Assembly: GCA_022702705.1 (NCBI GenBank)
Contig: CM040421.1
Span: 6,950,090 to 7,014,089 of the forward strand
Direction: 5' to 3'
DNA from: Papilionanthe hookeriana x Papilionanthe teres
Lineage: Eukaryota > Streptophyta > Magnoliopsida > Asparagales > Orchidaceae
Length of the DNA stretch: 64,000 nt
A model generated the notes under the pieces. The model was not told where the DNA came from, did no database searches, and was given only the letters and a program-made list of their open reading frames with translations. Below, one piece after another: positions 26,252-36,927 of the stretch. The stretch's first letter is position 1; every line of letters begins with the position of its first letter. The translations under genes and the position numbers were made by a program.

Positions 26252-26265
26252 GGCGCTATAACGCC
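26252..26265. repeat. E1 palindrome upstream of ORF1 remnant
   Basis: GGCGCTATAACGCC, one base off the perfect E1 palindrome. It lies between the integrase end (26454) and ORF1, which is the E1 counterpart of 44158-44331 in R. On the minus strand a TATATAAT box follows at about 26212-26219. Confidence 0.75.
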
Positions 26266-26453
26266 AAACAATATATTCAATTCTCGAATTTCTTTATTCC
26301 ACTCTTCAAATACTTTAATATAATAATATTTTGTGCCATCAAAATCATATAAGACTCACAATCGTTTCATAAAACTCATCACAACAACAACTCAAATCCA
26401 AATCACACCGAAAACTATGGGCTGCCTCCCACAAAGCGCTTGATTTAACATCG

Positions 26454-27090
26454 TTAGCCCGACATAACCAATGTTTTAATCAGGTTTGACTCTAACATTA
26501 GGATATCTTCAAATGCATGACCCTCTTCACTTATGTAAGCTTTTAATCTGTGTCCATTTACCTTAATCACTCTCTCAATTTTTGGATCTTCAATATCAGT
26601 AACACCATATAGATATGCTCTTACCACAATAAATGGTCCTAACCGCCTGGATTTAAATTTTCCTATAAATAATTTCAATCTCGAATTATAAAGCAATACT
26701 TCTTGTCCAGGCTGAAAATGCTTTTTCAAAATTCTCATGCCTAAATTTCATTTTCTCCTTATAAATTCAGGCATTCTCATAAGCTTCATTTCTCAATTCA
26801 TCAAGCTCATTTAATTACAGTAATCACTTCTCTCTGGCATCTTTCATATTATAATTAAACTCTTTAATTGCCCAGTAAGCTTTATGTTCCAACTCAACTC
26901 ACAAGTGACATGATTTTCCATATATGAGCCTATATGGTGTAATTTCTTAGGTGTTTTATAAGCAGTCCTATAAGCCCATAAAACATTATAAAGTCTAGCA
27001 GACCGATCAACCCTATTAGTATTTATCGTTTTTTTAATAATCTTTTAATTTCTTGATTGAATACTTCTGCTAAACCACTGATCTGAGGAT
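26454..27090 (-). pseudogene. Integrase C-terminal remnant of E1
   Basis: The frame 26454-26738 reads an Athila integrase C-terminus: 'FQPGQEVLLYNSRLKLF', 'GKFKSRRLGPFIV' and 'VNGHRLKAY', as in R near 43700-43880. Upstream, broken frames give 'SGLAE' and 'ELEHKAYWAIKEFNYN'. The HHCC zinc finger and the first two catalytic Asp blocks are absent. RNase H sequence at 27107 is joined almost directly to the block carrying the catalytic Glu, so a deletion of roughly 0.8-1 kb removed them. The integrase is dead. Confidence 0.8.
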
Positions 27091-27106
27091 GATAAGTTGA
27101 GCCTCA

Positions 27107-27595
27107 TTAAGGGTTGATAAGATCTGAATTTATAATAGAATGATCAGTAGAATGATAAGTATGCACAATACATTTGTTTCCAATAAGATAAGATCTGAAT
27201 TTATCAAAAACAAACACGATAGCTAATAATTCTTTTTCAGTGGTAGTGTAATTAATTTGAGCCTCATTAAGAGTTTTACTAGCATAGTATATCACTTTGA
27301 ATATTTTGTCATATCTCTGGCTTAAAACAACCCCTATAGCATAATCGCTAGCATCACACATTAATTCAAGTGGTTTTATCCAATCAGGTGAAATAATAAT
27401 AGGTGTAGTGATTAATTTTTCTTTTGATAAGTTGAAGGAATATATGCATTCATCATTAAAATCAAAGTTGACATCTTTTCCTAAAAGTTGACATAAAGAC
27501 TTGTAAATTTTTGAAAAATCTTTAATATAACATCTATAAAAACAATCATGTCCTAGAAAACCTCTTATTTCCTTCACACTCATAGGAGGTGGCAA
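27107..27595 (-). pseudogene. RT connection / RNase H remnant of E1
   Basis: A 162-codon frame: 'MPPPMSVKEIRGFLGHDCFYR' region with the FLGH motif, then 'CDASDYAIGVVLSQR', 'YYASKTLNEAQINYTTTEKE' and 'DHSIIN'. These are the standard Ty3/gypsy RNase H landmarks, in order. The frame is continuous here but is fused at its end to the deleted integrase. On R the same region (41966-42661) is frameshifted. Confidence 0.86.
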
Positions 27596-27657
27596 TTTAA
27601 CAATAACTTGAATTTTCGTTGGATCAACTTACCTACCTTTTTCAGAAATTTTATGCT

Positions 27658-28205
27658 CTAACACCTCCAACAATCATAAATTGACATTTTTTTCCAGTTG
27701 AGAACAGAGTTTATTTCTTCATGGCATTTTAGAACTCTTGCTAAATGATCTAAACAGAAATTGAAAGAAGTCTCAAAGACCGAGAAACCATCCATAAAAA
27801 TTTCAATTCCTTTTTCAATTAAATCGTAGAAAATTGACATCATACATCTTTGAAAAGTTGCAGGTGCATTACATAATCCAAATGACATTCTTCTAAAAGC
27901 AAAAGTTCCATAAGGACTAGTAAAAATTATTTTCTCTTGATCCTCAGGAGCAATTGGTATTTGGTCGTATCCAGAATATCATTCCAAAAAGCAAAAATAA
28001 CGGTGCTCTGCTAGTCTATCCAACATTTGATCTAGAAAATGTAAAGGAAAATGGTCTTTTCTGGTGGCGGCATTTAATTTTCTATAATCAATACAAATTC
28101 ACCATCCAGTAACTTGCCTTGTTGGAATTAATTCATTCCTTTCATTTTCAACCACAATCACTCCTCTTTTCTTAGGAACACAATGAGTAAGACTAACCTA
28201 AGAAC
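27658..28205 (-). pseudogene. Reverse transcriptase remnant of E1
   Basis: Ty3/gypsy RT blocks: 'VENERNELIPTRQV' near 28120, 'MSFGLCNAPATFQRCMMSIF' from 27888, then 'EIFMDGFSVF'. The catalytic FMDD signature has become FMDG, removing one of the metal-binding aspartates, and several stops or frameshifts break the domain upstream. The polymerase is inactive as written. Confidence 0.87.
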
Positions 28206-28603
28206 TGCATGAAATTGGATAAATAATCAAAGCATCCAACCACTTTAAAATTTCTTTCTTAACAACTTATTTCATTATAGGATTCAATATCATTTGAGGA
28301 TCGACCCTAGGCTTATGGTTTTCTTCCATCAGAATTCAGTGCATACAGATTGAAGGACTAATTTCTTTAATATCAGCTAATGTCCATCCAAAGTTTTTTT
28401 ATGATTCTTTAATATTTGCAATATTTTTCTTCTTGTTCTGTAGTCAAATATTAGGATGTAATAATTGGTAATGTAGTTGAGTTCCCCAAATATGCATACT
28501 TTAAATAAGTAGGTAAAAACTTCATCTCAAGTTCAGGAAGTGTTTCAATAGAGGGAATCAAAGGCATACTATTTTTAGTAGTATCAAAAATTTCATAATT
28601 TTG

Positions 28604-29178
28604 CTAAACATAATTTGAATCCTCAGTAATTGTCTTATTTGATTCATCTTCAAAATCACTTTCGGTCTCAGCTTCTTGTTCTTTCTCTTCTGAAATAACT
28701 TCATCTTTTTGATCCAATATGACTTCACATCTATTTTGAAAATAATTAAAAATCATATCATAAATGATATCCATTCTATAACATTTTCCATCAATAAACT
28801 TCATTATTTTGAGCACATTGAATGTAACTTCCTGATCATTCACTCTCATGGTTAATTCCCCTTTTTGCACATCTATCATTGCTTGTCCGGTAGCAAGAAG
28901 AGGTCTCCCTAAACTAATAGGAATTTCTTTATCTTCTTCCATATCTAATACAATAAAATTAACAAGGTGAATTTATCCATATTAACTAGCACATCTTCTA
29001 TAACCCATTTAAGATAAATGATAGATCGATCCGCAAATTGTAGGGTTACAGTAGTGGGAGAAATATCTCTTAAAGCTAACCTTTTAAATATAGATAGTGG
29101 CATAAGATTAATGCTCGCTCCTAAATCGCATAAAGCTTTTCCACAAAATTTTTCTCTAATTGCACAATGTATGATCAA
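28604..29178 (-). pseudogene. Protease region of E1
   Basis: Contains 'KALCDLGASINLMPLSIF', the Athila-type retropepsin active site (DLGAS rather than DTGA), then 'KEIPISLGRPLLATGQAMID' carrying the second conserved protease block ILGRP-like. The two frames, 28945-29178 and 28604-28942, are separated by one frameshift. A charged linker to RT follows. Confidence 0.87.
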
Positions 29179-29402
29179 GCTACAAGGATCTTTGAGTTTT
29201 TTAGGATGCTTTTCTGAATTATTACATTAAATTCTTCACTAAGTGCAATAGTCTCATGATCTAAAAACTTCCTCTTTTTATTTAAAACTTTTTTCATAAA
29301 ATTGGTATAACTTGGCATATGTTCCAAAGCTTCAATAAAAGGGATATCAAATTTAAGCTTCTTAAATAGCTTAAAATTTTTTGAAAATTGTTGATCCAAT
29401 TT

Positions 29403-29800
29403 TTACTGTTTAAATCTTTGAGAAAAAGGTGGTGGGGGTCTTTGTAAATTAGTCTTAGTTGAAGAGTTTGGTGTTTCTGCTTCCGTAGGAATAGTTTCTT
29501 CATGTTTCTGAATTTTTTCAACTTCTCTCTCAACGTCAATCTCATTTTGAACTCCAACATTTAATTCATTTCCACTCCTTAGTTGGACCGCTTTAACTTC
29601 TTCTGGCTCATTACTTTTATCTTTAGGATTGATCTCCACATTACTAGGAAGTGTTCCCTGAGGCCTATTGCTAAGTGTGTTAGCAATTTGTCCCAACTAA
29701 TTCTTCATATTTTTAATAGCAACACTTTCACTTTGTAAATGATCATCCATCTGTAACACCACTTCTTTTGTAGATAAGTTCTTCATATTTAATAAATTTT
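29403..29800 (-). pseudogene. Gag C-terminal linker of E1 (most of gag deleted)
   Basis: The frame 29403-29696 reads 'NVEINPKDKSNEPEEVKAVQ', then 'LRSGNEL' and a 'RPPPPFSQRFKQ' end. It is collinear with R 39957-40180. The gag capsid region (R 38629-39450, with 'FLSKYFPPSKTAKFR') is absent: only about 95 bases separate the primer-binding site from 29800. More than 1 kb of leader and gag has been lost from E1. Confidence 0.82.
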
Positions 29801-29895
29801 TCTTGGTTTTTTCTAATTTTTTAATTTTTAATTTTTGAATTTTCTAATTTTTAAATTTACATAATAAAATTGTAAGTTAAAAATTTTCGTCGCGC

Positions 29896-29913
29896 TCCCC
29901 GGCAACGACACCA
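29896..29913 (-). promoter_or_regulatory. Primer-binding site of E1 (tRNA-Asp type)
   Basis: The minus strand reads TGGTGTCGTTGCCGGGGA next to the LTR end GGGTCA. This matches the TGGCGCCGTTGCCGGGGA primer-binding site known for Athila elements, which use tRNA-Asp, apart from one base. Confidence 0.8.
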
Positions 29914-29919
29914 AAAACT

Positions 29920-31490
29920 TGACCCGACCCGCAATTACGTATATATTTAGTCTTCAAAACTTTGCTACAAAATATGTCTCAAATTATATCTAGCAGCTAG
30001 TGTGAACAAATGTAATGATTTATGATTTATATAATAAATTTCACACTATGGGTGCTATGCAAGTATACGTATCGTTTCAAGTAATATATGATTTTTCTTA
30101 AAAACCCTAGTATCGGGAAAGTGATAACTCTTCAAATCAACTTACATAATTTCTATTTAAATTACAAATTAAATAGATAAGAGTTTTATAATGATATGCT
30201 TACTGAAAATTACTAATAAAAAGTTAAAAAGAAAGTAACAACTAAGTGTAGTAGTTTAATAAAATATAAAAACGAGTTTGGATATTATGAAAAACATTTC
30301 CCCTTGCAAAGAGATTTTAACCTATGTATGATTCGAGTGAATTAATACAAAATTGATGTATTGTGACAAATAGAAGCATACATTATTCTTCATCCCCTCC
30401 CGGTGCTAGCAAAAAATATTAGCTAACTTAAGGTCGATTCCTTAACATCTCAATTCCGCATTAGAACTATCAAGTCTCTCACCTTTAGATACCCCTAAGC
30501 CTATGCCACCATGATGGCCAAATCTCAGCGCCATAGTACTAAACCGTAAGAAAAATTGATAAGAATCTAGCCTGTCACTTAGAAATAACCAATTATCTAG
30601 CCTGTCACCTAGAAATAACCAATTATACGACCATCAAAACTTATCTCCCTATTTCTTTGCACTCCTCCTTAGGTGATCGCCATGGCTCTGCCTAGAATGA
30701 AGTGTGGTATCCACTTGTTGGGTGAAACCATAGCCCTCCCAGGTCATTATATTTCTCAATGGATTTTAACCTCACAAGTGGTCAGTTTGTAAAGTAAATG
30801 AAGATTCGATGAAAATACCATCACAATTTTTTAGAGTAAAAAGAAGTATTTAAATCATTCTCACCCCACAAGATTAATTCCCATATGCAAGGACAAAGAA
30901 AGGGAACTACTAAGAATTCATGGAGATTAAATAAAAACAAAATATTTGCATTGAATTCCAAGTCTTAAAACAAAAACTTAAACACAAATACAATGTACCT
31001 TATGTCTTCTCCCCAAGCAAATTTCTGGAGTTTCCTTTAAGAAATCTTCAAACTTTGGCACACTAAAACACACTCACACTTACATTTAAACACAAAATAA
31101 GAAAACTCTAATTTACTATTGCCGCCCAATTGAATTTTTGAGGCTCCAAAAGGTCTCTAAATTTGGCAAAATCCTTCTCATTTAATAGAGAACATAAATA
31201 ACCAAGGGGTGCTTCAAACGCCCCTCCAAAATTTGACCAAATTCAATGGATCTTCTGAAAGGTAGTTTCTAGCGCTATAGCGCCCATCTGGCTCGAGTCT
31301 GGCACTATTAGCGCCACCTATGTTTGCCCAATTTTTCTCCATTTTTTCCTCTTTTTCTCTAAACATCCTTTCCAAGAACTTGAAACCAAAAATATACAAA
31401 ATACGTTCATTTAAAGTACAATATCATAAAAAATGTACATAAAATACTTATAAAATATGCACTAAAAATAGGTTAGTTTTAGGTGGATCA
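29920..31490 (-). repeat. 5' LTR of Athila-like element E1
   Basis: About 1571 bases, starting TGATCCACCT at 31490 and ending GGGTCA at 29920 directly before the primer-binding site. It matches the partial 3' LTR at 6782-7629. E1-type palindromes are at 31271-31284 and 31301-31315. TATA-like runs follow on the minus strand near 31180-31200. The 5-bp right flank is CCTAC; its partner lies outside the window. Confidence 0.87.
31271..31315. repeat. E1 palindromes in the LTR
   Basis: agcgctatagcgcc (31271-31284) and ggcactattagcgcc (31301-31315), 30 bases apart. Decayed versions lie in the 3' LTR at about 7368-7460. They lie upstream of the TATA-like run in the minus-strand LTR. Confidence 0.8.
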
Positions 31491-31879
31491 CCTACTGCAG
31501 TAATTCAAAGTTTTATTTGGATTTTAATGCGTAACTCGTTATATACAAATTATTTGACAGGTAGGCCCACTCCAAAATCATAGAGCACATAAAAAATTGG
31601 ATGCTTTAGCTGACATGATAAAATAATGATTGATAATGTTGCCCGTCAGTTCTTAGACCTATCAAATTTATTTTAACCTTATATCAGCAGAAATGTCAAG
31701 ACCTTCCTCTGAGAATGAACCGTTGGCAACGTATGGATATTGGTGAAAGTGGATATCAAACTATGAACAACATTTGAATAAAATGTTTTTGCACATTCAA
31801 GCCAAGCATACAGGGATGGAGATTTTGTCGATCGATACTTAGAGTTGTTAGGAAATTCCTTTTAGAAAAAGAAAGAGGA

Positions 31880-32410
31880 ACAATACTAGGTGTAATTGTC
31901 ATTAATGGAAATCGTGGTCTCTTCCCTTTGGCATTTATTGTGGTTGAGTATGAAAATAACGAGTTGTGGATATGGCTTCTACATCAATTACATGGTCTAG
32001 GGGAGCCAATTCGATCTCATGCAGACATTTGCATAATATCAGAGATGCATTTATATCTACTTAGAGGATGTAGAGAGATATTTCCCTGTGCTTCACATTA
32101 ACATTATTTGCAACATCTAGGAGAGAATTTCACTAAGGAATTACATCTCACGCTTCGCTGATGTTAATATGTTGTGTGAGAAAATGTTAATGGCAAGAAA
32201 TACTAATGAGGAACATATACTCAATAGGCACATAAATGAGATAAAAAATATTAAAAAGGAAGCCGTTGATTGGCTAATTGAATGAGATATTAAGAACTAG
32301 TCATTGGGGCATTATGTAGGTATAGGTTTTGCAATATGACCACAATTACTTCTAAATGTTTCAGTGGGATTCTAAGTGCCCGAGCCTCAAGATCCAAGGT
32401 ATAGTAGGCT
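31880..32410 (+). pseudogene. MULE transposase remnant
   Basis: Broken frames give 'GVIVINGNRGLFPLAFIVVE', then 'NNELWIWLLHQLHGLGE', 'CIISEMHLYLLRGCREIFPC' and 'HYLQHLGENF'. This is the order and spacing of the MULE transposase domain, where families typically read 'D.N..LFPLAFAIV', 'W.WFL..L', 'SDRQKGL' and 'CLRHL.EN'. The catalytic Asp of the 'SDR' block appears as SEM and several stops are present, so it is inactive. Further on, 'RFCNMTTITSKCFSGILSAR' near 32325 matches the following 'HMTSNI.ES.N..L..AR' block. Confidence 0.78.
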
Positions 32411-33659
32411 TAGTTTATTATAATTTATTTGCATTAAATTGCACTAATAATGTTTCTTTGTTGATCGAATCAAATAATAAAATATTTGTTCCCCGTACAA
32501 AAGTGACTTTACAAAGATCCAAACGTGAAGCCCGACAACCTAGATGAGTATCAAGCCATTGATATGAGCTGCAAGACATTCTGAGTGAATGTTATCTCAT
32601 CAGAACAGAGTTCGTGCAATTACCAAAACTCACAAATATATCATGTCCCGTGTGTACATTCAATTGCAGCGTTAAGGGCCCAAAATTTTGATCATAAGAA
32701 TTTCGTATTGAAATATTTTGCAATAGAATTACAAATAGACATATGAGTCTATATTTCAAATGATACCAGAGAAAGAGATGTGACTCCAATAAAATTATCA
32801 GCAAGGTGTGATACATTTACTCACTCCTCCATTTAAAATAAGTTGTGGTGGACCAAGAACCAATAGGATTAGAAATATAATGAATGAAATTAGAATAACT
32901 AGCATATAATAATGTAGTATTTGTAAGAACAACAGTCACAACAGTTAGGCTTTCCCAAATAACCTATGTTTAAGCAGATATTTGACGTCAATTATCATAT
33001 AACACAAAGTTTCTTATCAAACTAATGATTTCCTCTAATCATTATACATGTATAGCTAAGGCGACAAGTACGGAAGGCCGCCACCATACTAGTTGTGTTA
33101 TGACCCATGTATAAGTTGATTCATCAGCAGTTGGAGCTTCACTGAGTATATACTCATTAGAAGCATCCCATAGAGCATCTAACCTAGATCTGGTAATATA
33201 CATGTATTTTCTTCTTAATAGAATTGAAATAAAGATATAATATCAGCTTAATTAAAATTGTGTATATAGAAGGAAACTTGAGACCACCAGTCATGTACGT
33301 AGAGCATTTGAGTGGCAAGTCGATGCCTGTGATTTATTTTAGCATTACAAATTGCACGACTTGATTCTATTAGAAACTTACAATTCATCAATCTAAACAA
33401 TTAATTGATAACTATGATGTTGTCCTCTAACTAATATGTTTCATCTATCTATTAGTAAGATGAGTACATATTAAATTTCTTGTTATTCAAATATTTGTAG
33501 TTAATAATGTGATAGATTTTTTTATTATTTTATCGGTGAGATGGCTATCGACCGATATGATGGACAAATTATTCTTAACATTAAGGTGGATAGAGAGGCC
33601 CTTATTGGCTCTATTGTTGTTGGCTCAGAGTTGCACTGGTCTATTTGACCATATTATTT

Positions 33660-34222
33660 TGATGATTTGTTAAGAATACATCTATACGTAGATGAGAATA
33701 TCCATCAAACTGAAGACGAAGAAGTCATGGAATACTTTAGAAGAGCCACTTTTAATCCCATACTATTATACCCATTCATTGGCTTAGATGGACTTTTTGC
33801 AGAAAAGCTTATGAGGGCATTATATTATCCTAGTTTTTGGTGTCATGTTAGAGTGTTTATTTATATATGTTAGGATTTTATTTACTTTTCAATATATTAA
33901 ATCACACATACAATTACAATATTTACCATTACTTGAGGATTTAGCTGTATTTTCACAGTACTCTCTAGGAGACTATGCATTATCACATTTATATAGAGAG
34001 TTACATTTATCCAAAAGTCTACCCATATTAAAATTGATGGATGTTTACACTCATTATAAGTGTGTTGCTAGAGCATTTTTATGTATACATACCTACTCTC
34101 CATGCTCCTACTCTTCATGGTTTATCTTACAAGCCATTAGGATTCATGTATATTTTATCCAAACTAATACTTCTTTAGAATGTGTCTCAAAATTTTTTAA
34201 TAATAGTGTATGTGCTACATAG
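33660..34222 (+). pseudogene. Plant-mobile-domain-like remnant of H
   Basis: The frame near 33667-33873 has 'EEVMEYFRRATFNPILLYPF', which resembles PMD N-termini. The frame 33845-34222 has 'LQYLPLLEDLAVFSQYSLGD' and 'YALSHLYRELHL', resembling the PMD core ('YLP.LEDL....YSWG...LA.LYREL'). PMDs are known to be carried by MULEs. A part is missing or intronic between the two blocks. Continuation after the R insertion (35889 on) includes 'FRGLIARRNWIEPR' and 'YIRLKVLTRRFGG'. Numerous stops make it non-functional. Confidence 0.6.
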
Positions 34223-34468
34223 ATGAAACGAGAATAGAGCACGAGAAGTGCTTCGAAGAAATTTGCAAATTTGCATAGTCAGATATATTTCTTTTCATAT
34301 AAGTGATCGTTGAAAAATTTATTAAGAAATTCATACCTATTTTTGATGAAATTGCACTTTAAAAAGGGTATTTTCTTTATTTTGTTGCAGGAATGAATAA
34401 TTTAGGTGATAAAAGCAAAAATCATAAAAAGGAGCAAATTTGGAGCAAAATCATGCAATTTGTGCCGA

Positions 34469-34650
34469 GTCGCCGACGACGAGATCGAGCTCGCCGACGG
34501 CGAGGATACAAGAAGAAAATTCGAAGAATTTATAATCTGTCTCGCCGACAACGAGCCCGAGCCCGCCGACAACGAGCTAGAGCGGTTTGAAGATCTTCTA
34601 GAAGCCTCGCCGACAGCCGAGGTAGTTCAGTCGCCGACGGCGAGGTAGCA
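34469..34650. repeat. R palindrome cluster in LTR A
   Basis: Five to six variants of CTCGCCGACGGCGAG (7-bp arms, central A) with 20-50-base spacing, for example tcgccgacgacgag, ctcgccgacggcgag and ctcgccgacaacgag. They lie 70-250 bases upstream of the TATA palindrome at 34721. Equivalent clusters lie in LTR B (37092-37270) and LTR C (49235-49410). Confidence 0.88.
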
Positions 34651-34720
34651 AATGGCACAGATACATTGAACCTGGACACTTTTTGAAGAGATGCTTACAC
34701 ACCTCTTGGACCTTTGCTTA

Positions 34721-34736
34721 CCTCTATATATAGAGG
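34721..34736 (+). promoter_or_regulatory. TATA box of R LTR inside a 16-bp palindrome
   Basis: CCTCTATATATAGAGG is a perfect palindrome. The same sequence is in LTR B at 37347-37362; LTR C (near 49487) has lost one base (cctcatatatagagg). It is the best candidate for the R promoter core. Confidence 0.7.
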
Positions 34737-35888
34737 CCGAAATTCAGTCTCTTGTGTGTTAATTTTTGTGCAGTAGTGTGTCTTTAGTGAATCTTTAGTA
34801 AGTTTAGTGAGTAATTAGTGAGTCGTGCTGTACTGGAAGGAAGAGTCAAATGAACTACGAGGAGTTTGTTTGGGGATAAATCGAGATAAGTATTTGTATT
34901 TATTGTTTTTAACTTTAAATGAAATCCATGCTTAGTTTAGTTCCCATGCATTCTGAGTAGTTTATTAGTCTTTCTCCTTGTTTATGAAATTAAGTGACTT
35001 GATGAAATTAAAATAGAGATACTTTTATATATATTAATAAATTGTGATAATTTTTACTTAAAACTTAATTTACTTTCAAACTAGCCATTTGATTTGTTAA
35101 AATGTGTTGATTATCAACTATAGTAAAAATTACATCTGATATTCGGGGAATTCAAAAGCCTTGGAAGGAGAGTGCAAATAAATAGGGAAATAATATCACT
35201 GGGCGTATAATTGAGCATTTTAGTGTGACAGACTAAAATATTCAATTCGGTTCTATTGTTTGAGAGCTGAAGTGTAGATGTTAGCCCTCAGGCGAGGGAA
35301 ACGTGGGAGCTCGAAGTGGCGATCGGTATCCTCCCGACTTGACCGCAGATTCGATAATCAAACATAGGATTAGTCAATATTCTTTACACTCGGACCAAAG
35401 GGTAAAGAATAAGGAATGCTCCTATTTGTCACAATACCTTAAAATTATCTATTTAAATTCATTAATCACTTAAATTTCTAAACAAAGGGGAAAGATACTT
35501 TTTCTGAATAGTTAAGACTTATTTAGAAATTAGTTTAATTTCCTGCACTTTCAATACGTATTAATTTTCTACTTAGTTAAGTTACCTAATTAAAATGCTT
35601 AGTTTACTTTATTGCGCTCAAATTTAGAATTCCAAATTTTCGTATACTATTTTAAAAAATTGTTATTATTATTTTAAATTAGTTGTTATTTAATTTTCTC
35701 TTTCCTCGTGGGATCGATAACCGGGACTCCACTAGTAGCCTCGTATTACTTGATACGATACGTATACTTGCGTAGCATCCACAACATAAACAATTACAAT
35801 TCTATACATATAAATAGCGGGGTCAAGTTTTTGGCGTCGTTGCAATTAAATTAAAAATATCATAAAAAAAAAATTGTGGGTCAATAAG

Positions 35889-36921
35889 TTATAATTATTT
35901 ACTTGTACATTTTTTATCAATTTTATAATAAATCATATGATCTATACAAACTGATTATTTGTGCGCTGTAACTTGATGGTATTATAGTGTGGTTACTTGA
36001 GATTTTCCTTGAGAATATGAAAGTATAGATAACTTGTATTCCTCTTATTAGTTGGAAGCATGTGGAGCTGCATCTTCCATATCGAGTAACACAATAGTTT
36101 TCTTCTGTGCAGTTTATAACAATTGACCCTATAGATTTCAGAGGGTTGATAGCTAGGAGAAACTGGATAGAACCTCGATGCATTGCTATGGAAATCACAT
36201 TGCTTTGTGGAACAATAGTTGGACCCTCATATTACTATTGAACCCACCTTCAGGCAATGAAAGTGTATAACTAATGCATTACTTATAGTGGAATGGATCA
36301 TGAGCGTTGATCTACCTAGTTTAACCATTTGCTAAACCATCAGATACTTACTACCCTATGCCATCTAGAGTGATATTAAAGTCGTATATATAAGTTATAA
36401 TGTTTTTATACATACTTTTGCTTATACCTCATCTTGATTTAACTAATTATGAACTTATACAGGTTAACTATTACATACGATTAAAGGTCCTTACTAGAAG
36501 ATTCGGTGGTGGCCATGGTGAAGATGTTATGTCAATGCAAGAAGGTTATGATAAACTCTCAGAACTATTTAACAAAATGGATCAAACACTTTACATTGGA
36601 TATACCATGTTCGACCAACTAACATAATACGCTTTCCAAATATCAACTACAGATGTCCTCTGATGGTCATCAGTGAACTATTCAAGGGGATCGATTGTGG
36701 ATGCTTTGAACAAATCATTTGCCTATGCTTGATCCTCAACATATGCAGGAACATCAATATATGTAAGACCTTCGACATCACATGAGAATCCATATTATGC
36801 TCCACATCGAATTGCTTCTGATGGTAAACACTTTAATCTGCAATTACATTTGGGACCCAAATACAACAAACCACTACTCCACATGCAATAGGAGACTCCA
36901 GTTTTCAGATAAAACATTGAA
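35889..36921 (+). mobile_element. H segment, first copy (between LTR A and element R)
   Basis: Continues H after LTR A. It is almost identical to 50651-51683 (same reading frames, a handful of differences) and more distantly similar to 54080-55110. It breaks off in 'attgaag' where the other copies continue 'aaacaaaagaag', and is followed after a few unmatched bases by LTR B. It carries the PMD C-terminal remnant. Confidence 0.85.
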
Positions 36922-36927
36922 GATCAT

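Larger units (their letters stand above)
31491..34303 (+). mobile_element. Mutator-like element H, 5' part
   Basis: Decayed MULE carrying transposase (31880-32410) and plant-mobile-domain-like (33660-34222) remnants. Its left boundary is set by the E1 LTR and its terminal inverted repeat was not found. It is interrupted at 34303 by an R LTR with TSD ATAAG. The stretch 32420-33650 holds no domain I recognise. Confidence 0.6.
34304..35883 (+). repeat. Solo LTR of family R (LTR A)
   Basis: 1580 bases, TGATCG...GTGGGTCA, flanked by a perfect TSD ATAAG (34299-34303 / 35884-35888). There is no internal region, so it is a solo LTR. It resembles LTR C (49067-50645) more than LTR B (36928-38525): A and C share 'cttacacacc', 'cctcttggacctttgctta' and 'gtgtgttaattttt', where B has 'cttacgcacc', 'cctcttggtcctttgctca' and 'gtgtgcaatctttt'. 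Confidence 0.92.

Noticed and set aside
34469..34650. CRISPR-like look: short palindromic repeats separated by 20-50-base unique stretches
   Set aside because: Repeats are only 15 bases, variable and irregularly spaced, inside LTRs of a plant retrotransposon; no cas genes. They are retroelement palindrome clusters.
35923..36198. Minus-strand 91-codon ORF duplicated at 50685-50960
   Set aside because: The duplicate is simply the copied H segment. The plus strand carries the PMD-like remnant, and the third H copy does not keep the minus-strand frame.
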